This document shows, in pieces, positions 1 to 7,983 of a DNA stretch of 28,351 bases. Below the pieces are notes generated by a model. It did no database searches and had not been told where the DNA came from. It saw only the letters and a list, made by a program, of their open reading frames with translations. Made by a program: the position numbers and the translations under genes. Each line of letters opens with the position of its first letter. Positions within the stretch are counted from its first letter, which is position 1. The stretch is from Oscillospiraceae bacterium (GTDB lineage: Bacteria; Bacillota; Clostridia; Oscillospirales; Oscillospiraceae), in contig JAHHSM010000014.1 of the NCBI GenBank assembly GCA_020025175.1, positions 1 through 28,351 on the forward strand, written 5' to 3'.

Positions 1-41
1 ATCTACTGTTTTTTGTCAATCTATGAAAGGACTTCAGTATT

Positions 42-668
42 ATGAAGAAAATTTCTATTTTAGGTGATTCTATCAGCACCTATCAGGGATACACCAATCC
101 CGCAGGTGTTTTTTACGATTTATTCAACGTAGCCTACGCCGATATGCACGGTGTTGATGATACTTGGTGGATGCGTGTAATCCACGGTCTGGGTGGTGTG
201 TTGGAAGTCAATGATTCCTTTTCCAGCACCACTGTTTCCGGCTCCTCCCCCCTGTGTTCCTGCAGTGATGAGCGTACATCCTCCCTCGGTAATCCAGATA
301 TAATTCTCGTGTTCATGGGTACAAATGATTATGGCTACCATATCGACACATTCTCTTTTGAGCGTGACTATAGAACGATGCTGCGTAAATTGAAGGCAAA
401 TTACCCCTCTGCCGAAATTTGGTGTGGCACACTGATCTGGAGTTATTGCGTAAAAAAGGAATATAACGACTATTACGGCAATCTGCCCGGTGGCCAGCCT
501 GCCTTGGAACCCTATAACCGCGTGATTCGCGCCGCTGCCAAAGATGCAGGCTGTCCTGTTGCCGATCTGGCTGCCGCAAATGTAGAATATGCCGCCATTG
601 ACTGTGCCCATCCCCATGCAGATGGCATGAAAACGATCGCAGATCTCTGGCTGAATTTTATGCGGTAA
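42..668 (+). CDS. SGNH/GDSL-family hydrolase (esterase/lipase-like)
   Basis: A 208-residue protein of the SGNH hydrolase superfamily, which removes acyl or acetyl groups from carbohydrates or lipids. The catalytic blocks are visible: G8-D9-S10 at the N-terminus (S10 nucleophile), G93-T-N95-D (oxyanion-hole Asn), and D187-x-x-H190 followed by P-H-x-D-G near the C-terminus. The length fits a single-domain member. No signal peptide or membrane segment is seen, so a cytoplasmic location is likely. The ATG is preceded by AAAGGA at a workable distance. The gene starts very near the left edge, so its promoter and any upstream partner are outside the window. The exact substrate cannot be read from the sequence. 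Confidence 0.88.
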   Translation: MKKISILGDSISTYQGYTNPAGVFYDLFNVAYADMHGVDDTWWMRVIHGLGGVLEVNDSFSSTTVSGSSPLCSCSDERTSSLGNPDIILVFMGTNDYGYHIDTFSFERDYRTMLRKLKANYPSAEIWCGTLIWSYCVKKEYNDYYGNLPGGQPALEPYNRVIRAAAKDAGCPVADLAAANVEYAAIDCAHPHADGMKTIADLWLNFMR

Positions 669-714
669 CAAAATGACAAATGCTGCTATTTTCACTGTGA
701 AATACAAAAGAGCT

Positions 715-743
715 TTGTCACAACAGCACGAAACGGATATTTT
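715..743 (+). promoter_or_regulatory. Candidate sigma-A promoter for the Phd-like gene
   Basis: TTGTCA at 715-720 and TATTTT at 738-743 are separated by exactly 17 bases. They lie about 27 bases upstream of the start codon at 770. The -10 box is weak, so this is only a candidate. Confidence 0.4.
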
Positions 744-769
744 ATTCTTAGGTGATCAGGAGTGTTATT

Positions 770-1021
770 ATGTCATTATTCCGTTCAAAAAAAGATTTTA
801 TTGCGCAGTTCAGCGCATTGAGTGAATATATCCATACAAGCCAGGAACCTGTCTTCGTCGGCAATGAAGACGGTGCCAGTGATCTTGTTGTCCTGTCCAT
901 GAATCAATATGAGCAGATGAGTCGCAAAATTGCCATTCAGGATTTTATGGCAGGCATCGATCCCAGCGAAAAGCACCCCTGTGTAGATGTCCTTGCAGAA
1001 TTGGACGATCTGGATGAATAA
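770..1021 (+). CDS. Phd/YefM-family antitoxin-like protein (no adjacent toxin)
   Basis: An 83-residue acidic protein. The central part, 'EPVFVGNEDGASDLVVLS' followed by 'MNQYEQM', matches the core of Phd/YefM antitoxins, in which a strand-turn-strand with hydrophobic 'lVvmS...Ye' residues forms the DNA-binding dimer. In type II toxin-antitoxin systems this protein represses its own operon and neutralises a partner toxin. A longer reading from a GTG at 752 is possible, but AGGAG at 758-762 lies 7 bases before the ATG at 770, which fixes that start. No RelE/Doc-like toxin follows: the next element is a terminator, then a convergent ABC transporter. It may be a solitary antitoxin or a regulator. 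The family call is good; the function is uncertain. Confidence 0.75.
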   Translation: MSLFRSKKDFIAQFSALSEYIHTSQEPVFVGNEDGASDLVVLSMNQYEQMSRKIAIQDFMAGIDPSEKHPCVDVLAELDDLDE

Positions 1022-1034
1022 AATCTTTCTACAT

Positions 1035-1074
1035 AAAAAATACCGCCGAACAGAAGGGTTTGGCGGTATTTTTT
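1035..1074. terminator. Bidirectional rho-independent terminator
   Basis: An inverted repeat pairs AAAAAATACCGCC (1035-1047) with GGCGGTATTTTTT (1062-1074). It has U-tracts in both directions and sits between the convergent Phd-like gene and the ABC transporter operon. Confidence 0.88.
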
Positions 1075-1084
1075 CATATTGCGC

Positions 1085-1876
1085 TTAGTTGCCGCATTCA
1101 ATAGAAATCTCATTGAATGTACGCAGCAAATCCTCCATTTTATAATTCGCTTTACCGTCCAAACCGGAATCAATCACGCAATGGCCCTTATCCATCATCA
1201 ACAGTCTGGTGCCGTATTGCTCTGCAAAGCGCAGATTATGGGTTACCATAATCGCAGACAGCTTTTTCTCTTTAATGATACGATCGGTCAATTCCATCAC
1301 ATTCTCACTGCTTTTGGGGTCCAATGCAGCCGTATGCTCATCCAATACCAAAAGCTCGATCGGTGTCATAGTGGAGATCAGCAGCGCCAATGCTTGACGC
1401 TGTCCTCCGGAAAGCACGCCCACAGGAAGATCGATTTTGTCCTCCAATCCCAAATGCAGCAGCTCCAGCTGTGATTTATAATAGTTCACCCTTTTTCGAT
1501 TTATGCCATGGGAAAATCCAAAGACCCTGCCCTTATTATCCGCAAGAGACATATTCTCCAAAATCGTCATAGACGGGCAAGTCCCCTTGGAAGGGTCCTG
1601 AAAGACACGCCCTAAAAAGGCAGAACGTTTATATTCCGGCATTTTAGTAATATCTTTCCCATGAAGCAAGATCTGCCCCTCATCCGCCGACAAAGAACCA
1701 CAAAGAAGGTTTAAGGTCGTAGTTTTACCGGAACCATTGGAACCGACAACTGAGATAAATTCACCTTCATGGATAGTCAGGGAAAAGTCGTGAAACACCT
1801 CCATTTCACTGACCGTACCGGCATTGAATACCTTACGAATATGACGCAGCTCCACCAATGCTTTCTGCTCAGCCAT
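1085..1876 (-). CDS. trpZ: ABC transporter ATP-binding protein (TrpZ-like)
   Basis: A 263-residue ABC ATPase that powers the importer encoded with it. Walker A is GSNGSGKTT (about residues 45-53). The signature is LSGGQ, followed by RQALALL. Walker B is LLVLDEHTAALD, with an H-loop in 'IMVTHNL'. The start codon overlaps the end of the permease gene by 8 bases, so translation is probably coupled. It is the last gene of a three-gene operon (lipoprotein, permease, ATPase) behind a T-box leader. This gene order with a peripheral-binding-protein family lipoprotein matches the tryptophan importer TrpXYZ described in streptococci. The transport substrate is inferred from the leader, not from this protein. 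Confidence 0.88.
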   Translation of the reverse strand: MAEQKALVELRHIRKVFNAGTVSEMEVFHDFSLTIHEGEFISVVGSNGSGKTTTLNLLCGSLSADEGQILLHGKDITKMPEYKRSAFLGRVFQDPSKGTCPSMTILENMSLADNKGRVFGFSHGINRKRVNYYKSQLELLHLGLEDKIDLPVGVLSGGQRQALALLISTMTPIELLVLDEHTAALDPKSSENVMELTDRIIKEKKLSAIMVTHNLRFAEQYGTRLLMMDKGHCVIDSGLDGKANYKMEDLLRTFNEISIECGN

Positions 1877-2789
1877 GGCTCACACTTCCCTTCTTTTTCC
1901 CCAGACGATCTGTCATCAACGCTGCCACAAACAAAACTGCCATTGTCAGCTTCAGGAACGTAGAGGGCAGCCAGAGCATTGCAACCAGCAAAACGGCTTT
2001 ATACAGCATTGTCCCCAAAAGTACCGCTGTTGTAGTGCGCAGCTTTTTGATACGTCCAAACACACTGCTTCCAATAATAACAGCAGCCAATACCTGCACC
2101 ACAAGACCAGTACCGATAGAAACAGACGCGCTTTCTGCCTGCTGCGCAAGAATGGAACCTGCCAGCGCGGTGCAACCATTGCCGATACCCAGACCCAAAA
2201 TTTTCATACTGCCCTGATCTTTTGCAAGAGATGTGACAAAATCCTTATTGTCACCGGTGGCACGCAGCAACATACCTTTCTTGGTCCGCAAAAACCAATC
2301 CATCAGAAGCTTTACAACGATTGCCAAAACTGCCGCCAAAATCAAGACACGATATTGATAAAGTACCTCTGGCAGCAAAGACATCGGCGCGGATGTAAAA
2401 ATCGTCGGCTGATTATAAAATTGCAGCAGGGAGTTACCCGACAGCGGATCTGGCAGATGGATACCAAGAATCAGCAAATTCAACGACCAGCAGCCCGTCA
2501 TCACGATAATACCAGACAGCAAATCCGTCACACGCAGCTTCACATGCAAAAGCCCCGTCACACAGCCTGCCGCCGCACCTGCCGCAAACGCAGCAATGCA
2601 GGCAAGCCACGGATTGATGCCCCCTGTGATCATTGCCGCCGTGACCGCGCAGCCAAGCGGAAATGTACCATCGACAGACAAATCCGGAAAATCCAGAATT
2701 TTATAAGTAATATATACGCCCATGGCCACAATGCCATAGATAAAGCCTTCCTCCAGAACATTCTGGATCAGCGACAGCACTACGTCCAC
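1869..2789 (-). CDS. trpY: ABC transporter permease (TrpY-like)
   Basis: A 306-residue, very hydrophobic protein of the BPD_transp_2 permease family (related to branched-chain amino acid and sugar permeases), with about eight to ten membrane segments. The loop 'RTKKGMLLRATGDN' in the middle is the typical contact region for the ATPase. The start codon is GTG (2787-2789), chosen because AGGAGG lies 5 bases upstream. It lies between the substrate-binding lipoprotein gene and the ATPase gene, overlapping the latter by 8 bases. It forms the membrane channel of the importer. Confidence 0.88.
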   Translation of the reverse strand: MDVVLSLIQNVLEEGFIYGIVAMGVYITYKILDFPDLSVDGTFPLGCAVTAAMITGGINPWLACIAAFAAGAAAGCVTGLLHVKLRVTDLLSGIIVMTGCWSLNLLILGIHLPDPLSGNSLLQFYNQPTIFTSAPMSLLPEVLYQYRVLILAAVLAIVVKLLMDWFLRTKKGMLLRATGDNKDFVTSLAKDQGSMKILGLGIGNGCTALAGSILAQQAESASVSIGTGLVVQVLAAVIIGSSVFGRIKKLRTTTAVLLGTMLYKAVLLVAMLWLPSTFLKLTMAVLFVAALMTDRLGKKKGSVSHG

Positions 2790-2804
2790 AAAAACCTCCT
2801 ATTC

Positions 2805-2854
2805 CCCTGTTGAAAACAGGGATTGCCAGGAAACGCTGGGGTTTCCCGGCAATC
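2805..2854 (-). repeat. Two tandem hairpins between lipoprotein and permease genes
   Basis: On the transcribed (minus) strand a 14-base stem pairs 2841-2854 with 2821-2834, and a second 7-base stem pairs 2815-2821 with 2805-2811. Neither is followed by a U-tract, so this is not a classic terminator. Such hairpins after a binding-protein gene commonly stabilise the upstream mRNA segment and lower expression of downstream genes. Confidence 0.6.
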
Positions 2855-2886
2855 TCACTTATTGAAACAGTATAAAGCGCTCCTGC

Positions 2887-3906
2887 TCACTCGTCAAGAT
2901 TGACTGCATCCGCATATGCATCCGGGATGACAATACCGAATTTTTCACAGTTCGCAGCGGAATAAACAGGAGCTGTCTTTCCAAAAACAGAAACAGGCAT
3001 AGTCATAATATCTCCTGTTCCGGAGAGGATATCCGCTGCCATCTTGCCGGTTTCTGCACCCAGTGCCACATAATCCATGGATTCAGCCGCTACGCAGCCG
3101 TTGCGCACCTGCTCCTCTTCCGAGCCAAACACAGGAATGCCCGCCGCATTTGTTGCATGCAGCAAAGTGGACAAATTGTTGACCACATTATTATCCGTAA
3201 AATTATTCACGCAATCCACACCTTTGGCAACCAGTGCCGCCGCACCGGATGCTACCTCGGACTCGTTGGTTATGCCCACAGCCGCAATGGTAAATCCGTA
3301 TTCAGGCGCCAGCTTCTTAAAGGTTTCCAAATGTGTCAGAGAATTGGGCTCACTGGTGGTATAAAGAACACCGATCGTCTTTGCCTCGGGAAGCAGCGCG
3401 CGGATCATCTTCATCTGCCCTTCCAGGTTCAGTGCATCCTTGGTGCCCGATGCACCGGTCTGAGGATTGTTCAAGTCCTTTGCAAGACCTGCACCCAAAG
3501 GATCAGATGCCGCTGTATAAATCACAGGGATTCCGCTGTCTTTTGCCGCAGAATAGCAGCTCATGGCAGCCGGTGTTGCTACTGCAATCAGAAGATCACT
3601 GGAGGATGCCAGCGTTTTCGCCATCATGTTCGCATCAGAATCATTACCGTTTGCGTTTTGGAATGTAATTTTCACGCCATTTTCGCCATCAACATATCCG
3701 GCTTCCTTCAATCCCTGAAGGACACCCTCATAGCAGTTATCCAGCGAGGGATGGGATGCATATTGCAAAACGCCGATTTTGATGCTCCCCTCCGTATCGC
3801 CATTGCCGGACGGCTGCGCATCGGGGCTGCCACAGGCAGCCAGAGACAAAGACAGTGCACCTGTACAAGCTAAGGCTATCAATTTTTTCAGCATGTTCTT
3901 TTTCAT
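2887..3906 (-). CDS. trpX: ABC transporter substrate-binding lipoprotein (TrpX-like)
   Basis: A 339-residue secreted lipoprotein of the ABC_sub_bind family (PF04392). A basic N-terminus (MKKNMLKK) and hydrophobic core end in the lipobox L-A-A-C, predicting cleavage before Cys and lipid anchoring on the outer face. The mature part starts with 'IKIGVLQYASHPSLDN', typical of TrpX proteins, which carry two periplasmic-binding lobes. AAGGAG lies about 10 bases before the ATG. It is the first gene of the operon, directly after a T-box leader with a likely UGG specifier. This supports tryptophan (or a precursor) as the ligand. The family is sure; the ligand is inference. Confidence 0.88.
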   Translation of the reverse strand: MKKNMLKKLIALACTGALSLSLAACGSPDAQPSGNGDTEGSIKIGVLQYASHPSLDNCYEGVLQGLKEAGYVDGENGVKITFQNANGNDSDANMMAKTLASSSDLLIAVATPAAMSCYSAAKDSGIPVIYTAASDPLGAGLAKDLNNPQTGASGTKDALNLEGQMKMIRALLPEAKTIGVLYTTSEPNSLTHLETFKKLAPEYGFTIAAVGITNESEVASGAAALVAKGVDCVNNFTDNNVVNNLSTLLHATNAAGIPVFGSEEEQVRNGCVAAESMDYVALGAETGKMAADILSGTGDIMTMPVSVFGKTAPVYSAANCEKFGIVIPDAYADAVNLDE

Positions 3907-3972
3907 AATGATTTTCTCCTTTTAAATAAATTCGGGCAGCAGATGGAGAAAAGCTGGTGCCGACAGTCCTTC

Positions 3973-4271
3973 CTAAAAAAGAAAAAACAGCCCCTGTCCC
4001 TACCATGGGACAAAAGCCGTCTTGCTCCTGCGATACCACCCAAATTGACATCTTGCGATGTCCACTCGCTACACGTACCATCATACGTGCCCCAATGGAT
4101 AACGGGTGGGAACCCGTCGGCATCTACTTGGGGAAATTTCCCCCGTTCAAGCCGCCCTCAAAAGCCCATTCAACAGATTCCTCAGATCCTGCTCACACCA
4201 ATCAGGACTCGCTTAACATCAGATCACTCTGTCTACTTCTCTTTCTCACAGTTTTAATTTGTGTCCTTATG
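3973..4271 (-). promoter_or_regulatory. T-box riboswitch leader (probable Trp/UGG specifier) with attenuator
   Basis: This is the untranslated leader of the ABC operon, read on the minus strand. The near-consensus T-box sequence UGGGUGGUAUCGCA is at 4042-4029. Stem I hallmarks are present: AAGUAG (AGUA loop E), AGCGAGUC, and the GGUGUGAGC loop. The specifier region reads GAA-UGG-GCUUUUGAG, placing the codon UGG at 4168-4166. A stem II region with an ACGGGU/ACCCGU hairpin follows. The leader ends in a 14-base-pair stem (4020-4007 with 4000-3987, several G-U pairs) and a U-tract at 3986-3982, the intrinsic terminator. Uncharged tRNA bound to the specifier and to the T-box bulge would favour antitermination. 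The T-box is certain; the Trp assignment is likely, and it agrees with the TrpXYZ-type genes. Confidence 0.9.
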
Positions 4272-4277
4272 CGCTTT

Positions 4278-4306
4278 AGTATACTAAACCACCTGGCATT
4301 TGTCAA
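4278..4306 (-). promoter_or_regulatory. Sigma-A promoter of the T-box-controlled ABC operon
   Basis: On the minus strand, TTGACA (4306-4301) and TATACT (4283-4278) are separated by exactly 17 bases. This is close to consensus, with the start of transcription expected near 4271. Confidence 0.85.
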
Positions 4307-4330
4307 CAGCAATTTTTAAATTTTTATTTT

Positions 4331-4365
4331 AAAAAACTACACACCCATTTAAAATGGGCGTGTAG
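4331..4365 (-). terminator. Rho-independent terminator of htpG
   Basis: A 14-base-pair stem (CTACACGCCCATTT pairing with the complementary arm at 4350-4337) is followed on the minus strand by six U residues. It lies just downstream of the htpG stop codon and ahead of the next promoter. Confidence 0.88.
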
Positions 4366-4379
4366 TCGTGTAGTTTTAT

Positions 4380-6269
4380 TTATTTCATCAGTTCACAGAC
4401 CAAATCTGCATATTCAGAGGGATTCTCCAGCGTTAAACCTGCAATCAGCTGCGCTTGGGCAAGCAAAATCCGCGCATACTTAGCCGCCTTCTCCCGATCA
4501 TTGGCAATAGCCTCTTCCAGTGCCTTAAAGGCGCTGTGGGAAGCATTCAGCTCCAGCACGCGCTCTGCCTTCATTGCCATTTCAGGCTGAACCGCTTCCA
4601 TATACTTTTCCATTTCAAAACTGATGCCGCCTTCTGCTGTCAGGCAGACAGGATGGTTGACCAGTTTTTTGGAAATACGTGCTTCCTTGATCTGATCGCC
4701 CAGCGTTTCCTTTACAAAGGACAATACCCCACTGTGATCTTCCTCGTTTTCCTCTGCCTCCTTATTTTCAAGGCCCAGATCATCATTCAAAACACTGCGG
4801 AATTCCTTTTCACCATAGGTGCGCAGTGCCTCCGTCAGGAACTCATCTGCCTGCTCGGTAAAGTAGAGGATTTCCATATTGTTTGCCTTAACCAGCTCTG
4901 TCTGGGGCAGTGCATCAATGGCTGCAATATTGCTGCCGGAGGCATAATAGATATACTTCTGACTCTCCGGCATACGGGAGGTGTACTCAGAAAGGCTTGT
5001 CATCTTCTGTTCGGTGGAGGAATAAAACAGCAGGAGATCTTGTAGTTCCGCCTTATTTGCACCGTAATTCTGCAAAATACCATACTTTAAATCCAGACCA
5101 AAATTCTTGAAGAATGTTTCATAACTTTCGCGGTCTTCACGCATCATCTTTGCGATCTCAGCCAGAATCTTCTTCTTGAGGTTATTTGCGATCACTTTCA
5201 GCTGACGGTCATGCTGCAGCATTTCACGGGAAATATTCAAAGAAACATCAGGGGTATCCACAACACCCTTGACAAAACGCAAATAGTCAGGCAGCAAATC
5301 CGCGCAGTTCTCCATGATCAGAACACCGCCGGAATACAGCTGCAGCCCCTTCTTATAATCTTTTGTATAGAAATCATAGGGTGTCTTCCCCGGAATGAAC
5401 AGCAGTGCTTTATAAGTAACGGTGCCCTCAACAGAAATGGGGATCGTACGCTGCGGTGCTGCATAATCAAAAAACTTTTCTTGATAGAACTTCTGATATT
5501 CTTCCTCGCTTACTTCATCCTTGCGGCGCTGCCACAGCGGTATCATGCTGTTGATGGTTTGCACTTCTTTGACTTCTTCATATTCCGGCTTATCCTCAGA
5601 AGCCCCCTCCTTCAGCTTGTGTGTGGTCACTTCCATCTGAATGGGATAACGGATATAATCGGAGTATTTGCGAATGAGCTCTGTCAGCTTATATTCCTGC
5701 AGGAACTCAGTGTAGTTTTCACCCTCAGCATCATCCTTGATATGCATTACAATATCACTGCCGACGCCATCGCGCTCAGCTTCTGTGATGGTATAACCAT
5801 CCACACCGGAGGATTCCCATTTCCATGCCTGCTCTTCACCATACTTCTTTGTGGTCACAGTAATCGAGTCAGCAACCATAAATGCAGAATAGAAGCCAAC
5901 GCCAAACTGACCGATGATGTCTACTTCATCAGGCTTTTCTTCCTTCTCCGCCATTTCCTTACGGAAACGATAAGAACCAGAGGATGCGATCACGCCGAGA
6001 TTATTCTCCAAATCTTCCTTATCCATGCCAATACCGTTATCGCTAATGGTCAGTGTACGGTTTTCAGGATCTGCCTTGATGGTAATTTTAAAATCACTGC
6101 GGTTCATACCCACCTGATCATCTGTCAGTGCCAGATAACACAGCTTATCCTCCGCATCACTTGCATTGGAGATCAGTTCACGCAGGAAAATTTCCTTATG
6201 CGTGTAAATCGAATTGATCATAAGATCCAGTAAACGTTTGGACTCTGCTTTAAACTGTTTCTTTGCCAT
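4380..6269 (-). CDS. htpG: Molecular chaperone HtpG (Hsp90)
   Basis: A 629-residue Hsp90 homologue of full length for bacterial HtpG. The N-terminal GHKL ATPase motifs are clear: 'ELISNASDA' (catalytic Glu and Mg-binding Asn), 'DNGIGM' and 'GQFGVGFYSAF'. The middle domain carries 'NISREMLQ', whose Arg contacts the ATP gamma-phosphate. A C-terminal dimerisation domain follows. The reading frame is open upstream to 6356, but the start is placed at the ATG giving MAKKQF because GGAGG lies about 8 bases before it and HtpG homologues begin there. It works in the cytosol as an ATP-dependent folding chaperone. The promoter and CIRCE element upstream suggest HrcA-controlled heat induction. Confidence 0.97.
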   Translation of the reverse strand: MAKKQFKAESKRLLDLMINSIYTHKEIFLRELISNASDAEDKLCYLALTDDQVGMNRSDFKITIKADPENRTLTISDNGIGMDKEDLENNLGVIASSGSYRFRKEMAEKEEKPDEVDIIGQFGVGFYSAFMVADSITVTTKKYGEEQAWKWESSGVDGYTITEAERDGVGSDIVMHIKDDAEGENYTEFLQEYKLTELIRKYSDYIRYPIQMEVTTHKLKEGASEDKPEYEEVKEVQTINSMIPLWQRRKDEVSEEEYQKFYQEKFFDYAAPQRTIPISVEGTVTYKALLFIPGKTPYDFYTKDYKKGLQLYSGGVLIMENCADLLPDYLRFVKGVVDTPDVSLNISREMLQHDRQLKVIANNLKKKILAEIAKMMREDRESYETFFKNFGLDLKYGILQNYGANKAELQDLLLFYSSTEQKMTSLSEYTSRMPESQKYIYYASGSNIAAIDALPQTELVKANNMEILYFTEQADEFLTEALRTYGEKEFRSVLNDDLGLENKEAEENEEDHSGVLSFVKETLGDQIKEARISKKLVNHPVCLTAEGGISFEMEKYMEAVQPEMAMKAERVLELNASHSAFKALEEAIANDREKAAKYARILLAQAQLIAGLTLENPSEYADLVCELMK

Positions 6270-6419
6270 AATGTTCAACCTCCATTGTGATTCTGCATTT
6301 GCGAACGGCTGAATCCGCAAAATGCAATTCCTATAATGTAAATAAATTTTAAACAATGCGGGAAATATTTGAACTTTTCCTGCACAGTGATTATAATGAG
6401 ACTAATGCTTAGGTTAGCT

Positions 6420-6446
6420 TTAGCACTCTCATCTATTGACTGCTAA
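6420..6446. promoter_or_regulatory. CIRCE operator (HrcA binding site) upstream of htpG
   Basis: TTAGCACTC, nine bases, GACTGCTAA. This differs from the CIRCE consensus (TTAGCACTC-N9-GAGTGCTAA) at one base. It overlaps the predicted transcription start (about 6442) of the htpG promoter, the usual placement for HrcA repression. Confidence 0.88.
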
Positions 6447-6448
6447 AC

Positions 6449-6477
6449 ATCATAGCACAATCTTTTTGCCCTTTCAA
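6449..6477 (-). promoter_or_regulatory. Sigma-A promoter of htpG
   Basis: On the minus strand, TTGAAA (6477-6472) and TATGAT (6454-6449) are separated by 17 bases, immediately upstream of the CIRCE element. The -35 box lies in the loop of a 7-base inverted repeat (6465-6471 with 6479-6485). Confidence 0.8.
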
Positions 6478-6541
6478 TGGGCAAATGCGGAAAAAATGTA
6501 AACATTTTTTGAACTTCTATTTTGTCTGGCGAGGTATGATT

Positions 6542-6934
6542 ATGAAAAAATGGCTGCAAAACTTTATGGTAGGCCGATACGGCAGTGATGAACTCAGCTT
6601 TGCAATCCTTATACTGTATCTCGGCTTTTGTATCATTTCCGTTTTTGCAGATATCCCCCTGCTGCAGCTATTGGCCACAATTCTCATCGCGTGGTCCTTT
6701 TACCGTATTCTTTCCCGCAATATTGCTGCGCGCAGAGCAGAAAATGATACTTACTTAAGGTTTTTAGCAAATCTCTACAAGAAAAAACGCGCGCGCAAAG
6801 CACGCCGTCAGGATAAAAATCACCGTTATTATCGCTGCAGGCATTGCCGAACTGTTATGAGAGTCCCCAAAGGAATCGGAAAAATTGAGATCACCTGTCC
6901 CAAATGCGGAAAAAAATTTACGAAAAAAGTCTGA
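6542..6934 (+). CDS. Small membrane protein with C-terminal zinc ribbon
   Basis: A 130-residue protein of unknown function. Residues about 18-55 are hydrophobic and can form two membrane segments. A strongly basic stretch (KKKRARKARRQDK) follows. The C-terminus holds a CRHC...CPKC zinc-ribbon resembling the MJ0042-type finger. The reading frame extends back to 6485, but GAGG 7 bases before the ATG at 6542 supports this start; an ATG at 6536 is too close to that site. It probably sits in the membrane with the ribbon in the cytosol. It is followed 9 bases later by a radical SAM gene on the same strand, likely co-transcribed. It may bind zinc and nucleic acid; its role is not known. Confidence 0.75.
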   Translation: MKKWLQNFMVGRYGSDELSFAILILYLGFCIISVFADIPLLQLLATILIAWSFYRILSRNIAARRAENDTYLRFLANLYKKKRARKARRQDKNHRYYRCRHCRTVMRVPKGIGKIEITCPKCGKKFTKKV

Positions 6935-6943
6935 TGTACAGAA

Positions 6944-7945
6944 ATGAGGAATAGCTTGATTAACTATAATTTCCCCTATGCCTACGAAAATAAGCTTTAC
7001 CATACGCTGGCTTTTGAAAGCCTTGCCAGAGGTTATAAGCTGCATAAAGCCGCAGTGGACGCAGGATTCACCTGCCCCAATATCGACGGCACAAAGGGGA
7101 CTGGAGGCTGCGTTTTTTGCAGCGGTGGAAGCGGATACTTTACTGCCTCTGCAGAGATTCCCATTGAAAAGCAGCTTCAAAACGAAATGGCACGACTGCG
7201 CAAAAAAGACCCCAACGCAAAAGCCGTGGCCTATTTTCAAGCCCATACCAATACCTATGCTTCTGTGGAAACGCTGCGCAGCCTTTATGAACGTGCCCTC
7301 CAATGTGAGGGCATCTGCGGACTTGCCATCGCAACGCGTCCGGATTGTCTCAGCGAAGAGCTGCTGGATTATTTAAAGGAGCTGAACAGTCGTACAATGC
7401 TCACTGTGGAGCTTGGCTTGCAGACCATCCATCCACGCACAGCAAAAATCATCAACCGCGGGTTTTCCCTGGAAGATTTTATGACTGCCTACAAAGCTCT
7501 GAAAATCCGCGGTATTCGTATCTGCGTCCATTTAATCAATGGTCTGCCCGGCGAAACCAAAAAAATGATGTTGGAAAGCGCAGCCTATGTAGGGCAGCTT
7601 CGTCCCGAGGGAATCAAAATCCACATGCTCCATGTAATTCGCGGCACCGTGATGGAAAAGCTTTACGTCGGGAAAAAATACCATCCCATGAGTATGGATG
7701 AATATGTCCGTCTCGTTTGCTGTCAGCTGGAGGTCCTTCCACCTGAAACAGTGATTGAACGACTGACCGGTGACGGCAACAAAGCAACGCTGATTGCCCC
7801 ACTTTGGACGCGGGATAAGATCCGGGTTCTCGGCACCATCGATCAAACACTCAGCCGTTGGAAAACCTGGCAGGGACGTTATTTCTCCGGTCACAAAGAA
7901 CGCATGAGAGACTTTTTAAATTTTGAGCGGCGACGCAGTATTTAA
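6944..7945 (+). CDS. TIGR01212-family radical SAM protein (YtqA-like)
   Basis: A radical SAM enzyme of about 333 residues. The cluster-binding cysteines are C44, C56 and C59 in 'CPNIDGTKGTGGCVFC' (C-x11-C-x2-C), the spacing of the YtqA/Elp3-like group. The usual 'GLQTIHPRTAKIINRGF' helix and a 'GLPGET' motif follow. B. subtilis YtqA belongs here; its substrate is not settled as far as I know. The start is uncertain: the ATG at 6944 has no clear ribosome site, whereas a TTG at 6956 has GAGG six bases before it. A strong terminator follows the gene. Confidence 0.88.
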   Translation: MRNSLINYNFPYAYENKLYHTLAFESLARGYKLHKAAVDAGFTCPNIDGTKGTGGCVFCSGGSGYFTASAEIPIEKQLQNEMARLRKKDPNAKAVAYFQAHTNTYASVETLRSLYERALQCEGICGLAIATRPDCLSEELLDYLKELNSRTMLTVELGLQTIHPRTAKIINRGFSLEDFMTAYKALKIRGIRICVHLINGLPGETKKMMLESAAYVGQLRPEGIKIHMLHVIRGTVMEKLYVGKKYHPMSMDEYVRLVCCQLEVLPPETVIERLTGDGNKATLIAPLWTRDKIRVLGTIDQTLSRWKTWQGRYFSGHKERMRDFLNFERRRSI

Positions 7946-7983
7946 CTGTCCTATGGCAGACAATTTTCGTATTTATGAACCAA

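Noticed and set aside
690..702. Small inverted repeat TTTCACTGTGAAA after the esterase gene
   Set aside because: Too short a stem with no U-tract to be called a terminator.
3957..4319. + strand ORFs over the T-box leader
   Set aside because: The region is explained by a structured leader RNA on the minus strand with promoter and terminator.
5211..6233. 340-codon + strand ORF opposite htpG
   Set aside because: Antisense shadow of htpG; no ribosome site or domain.
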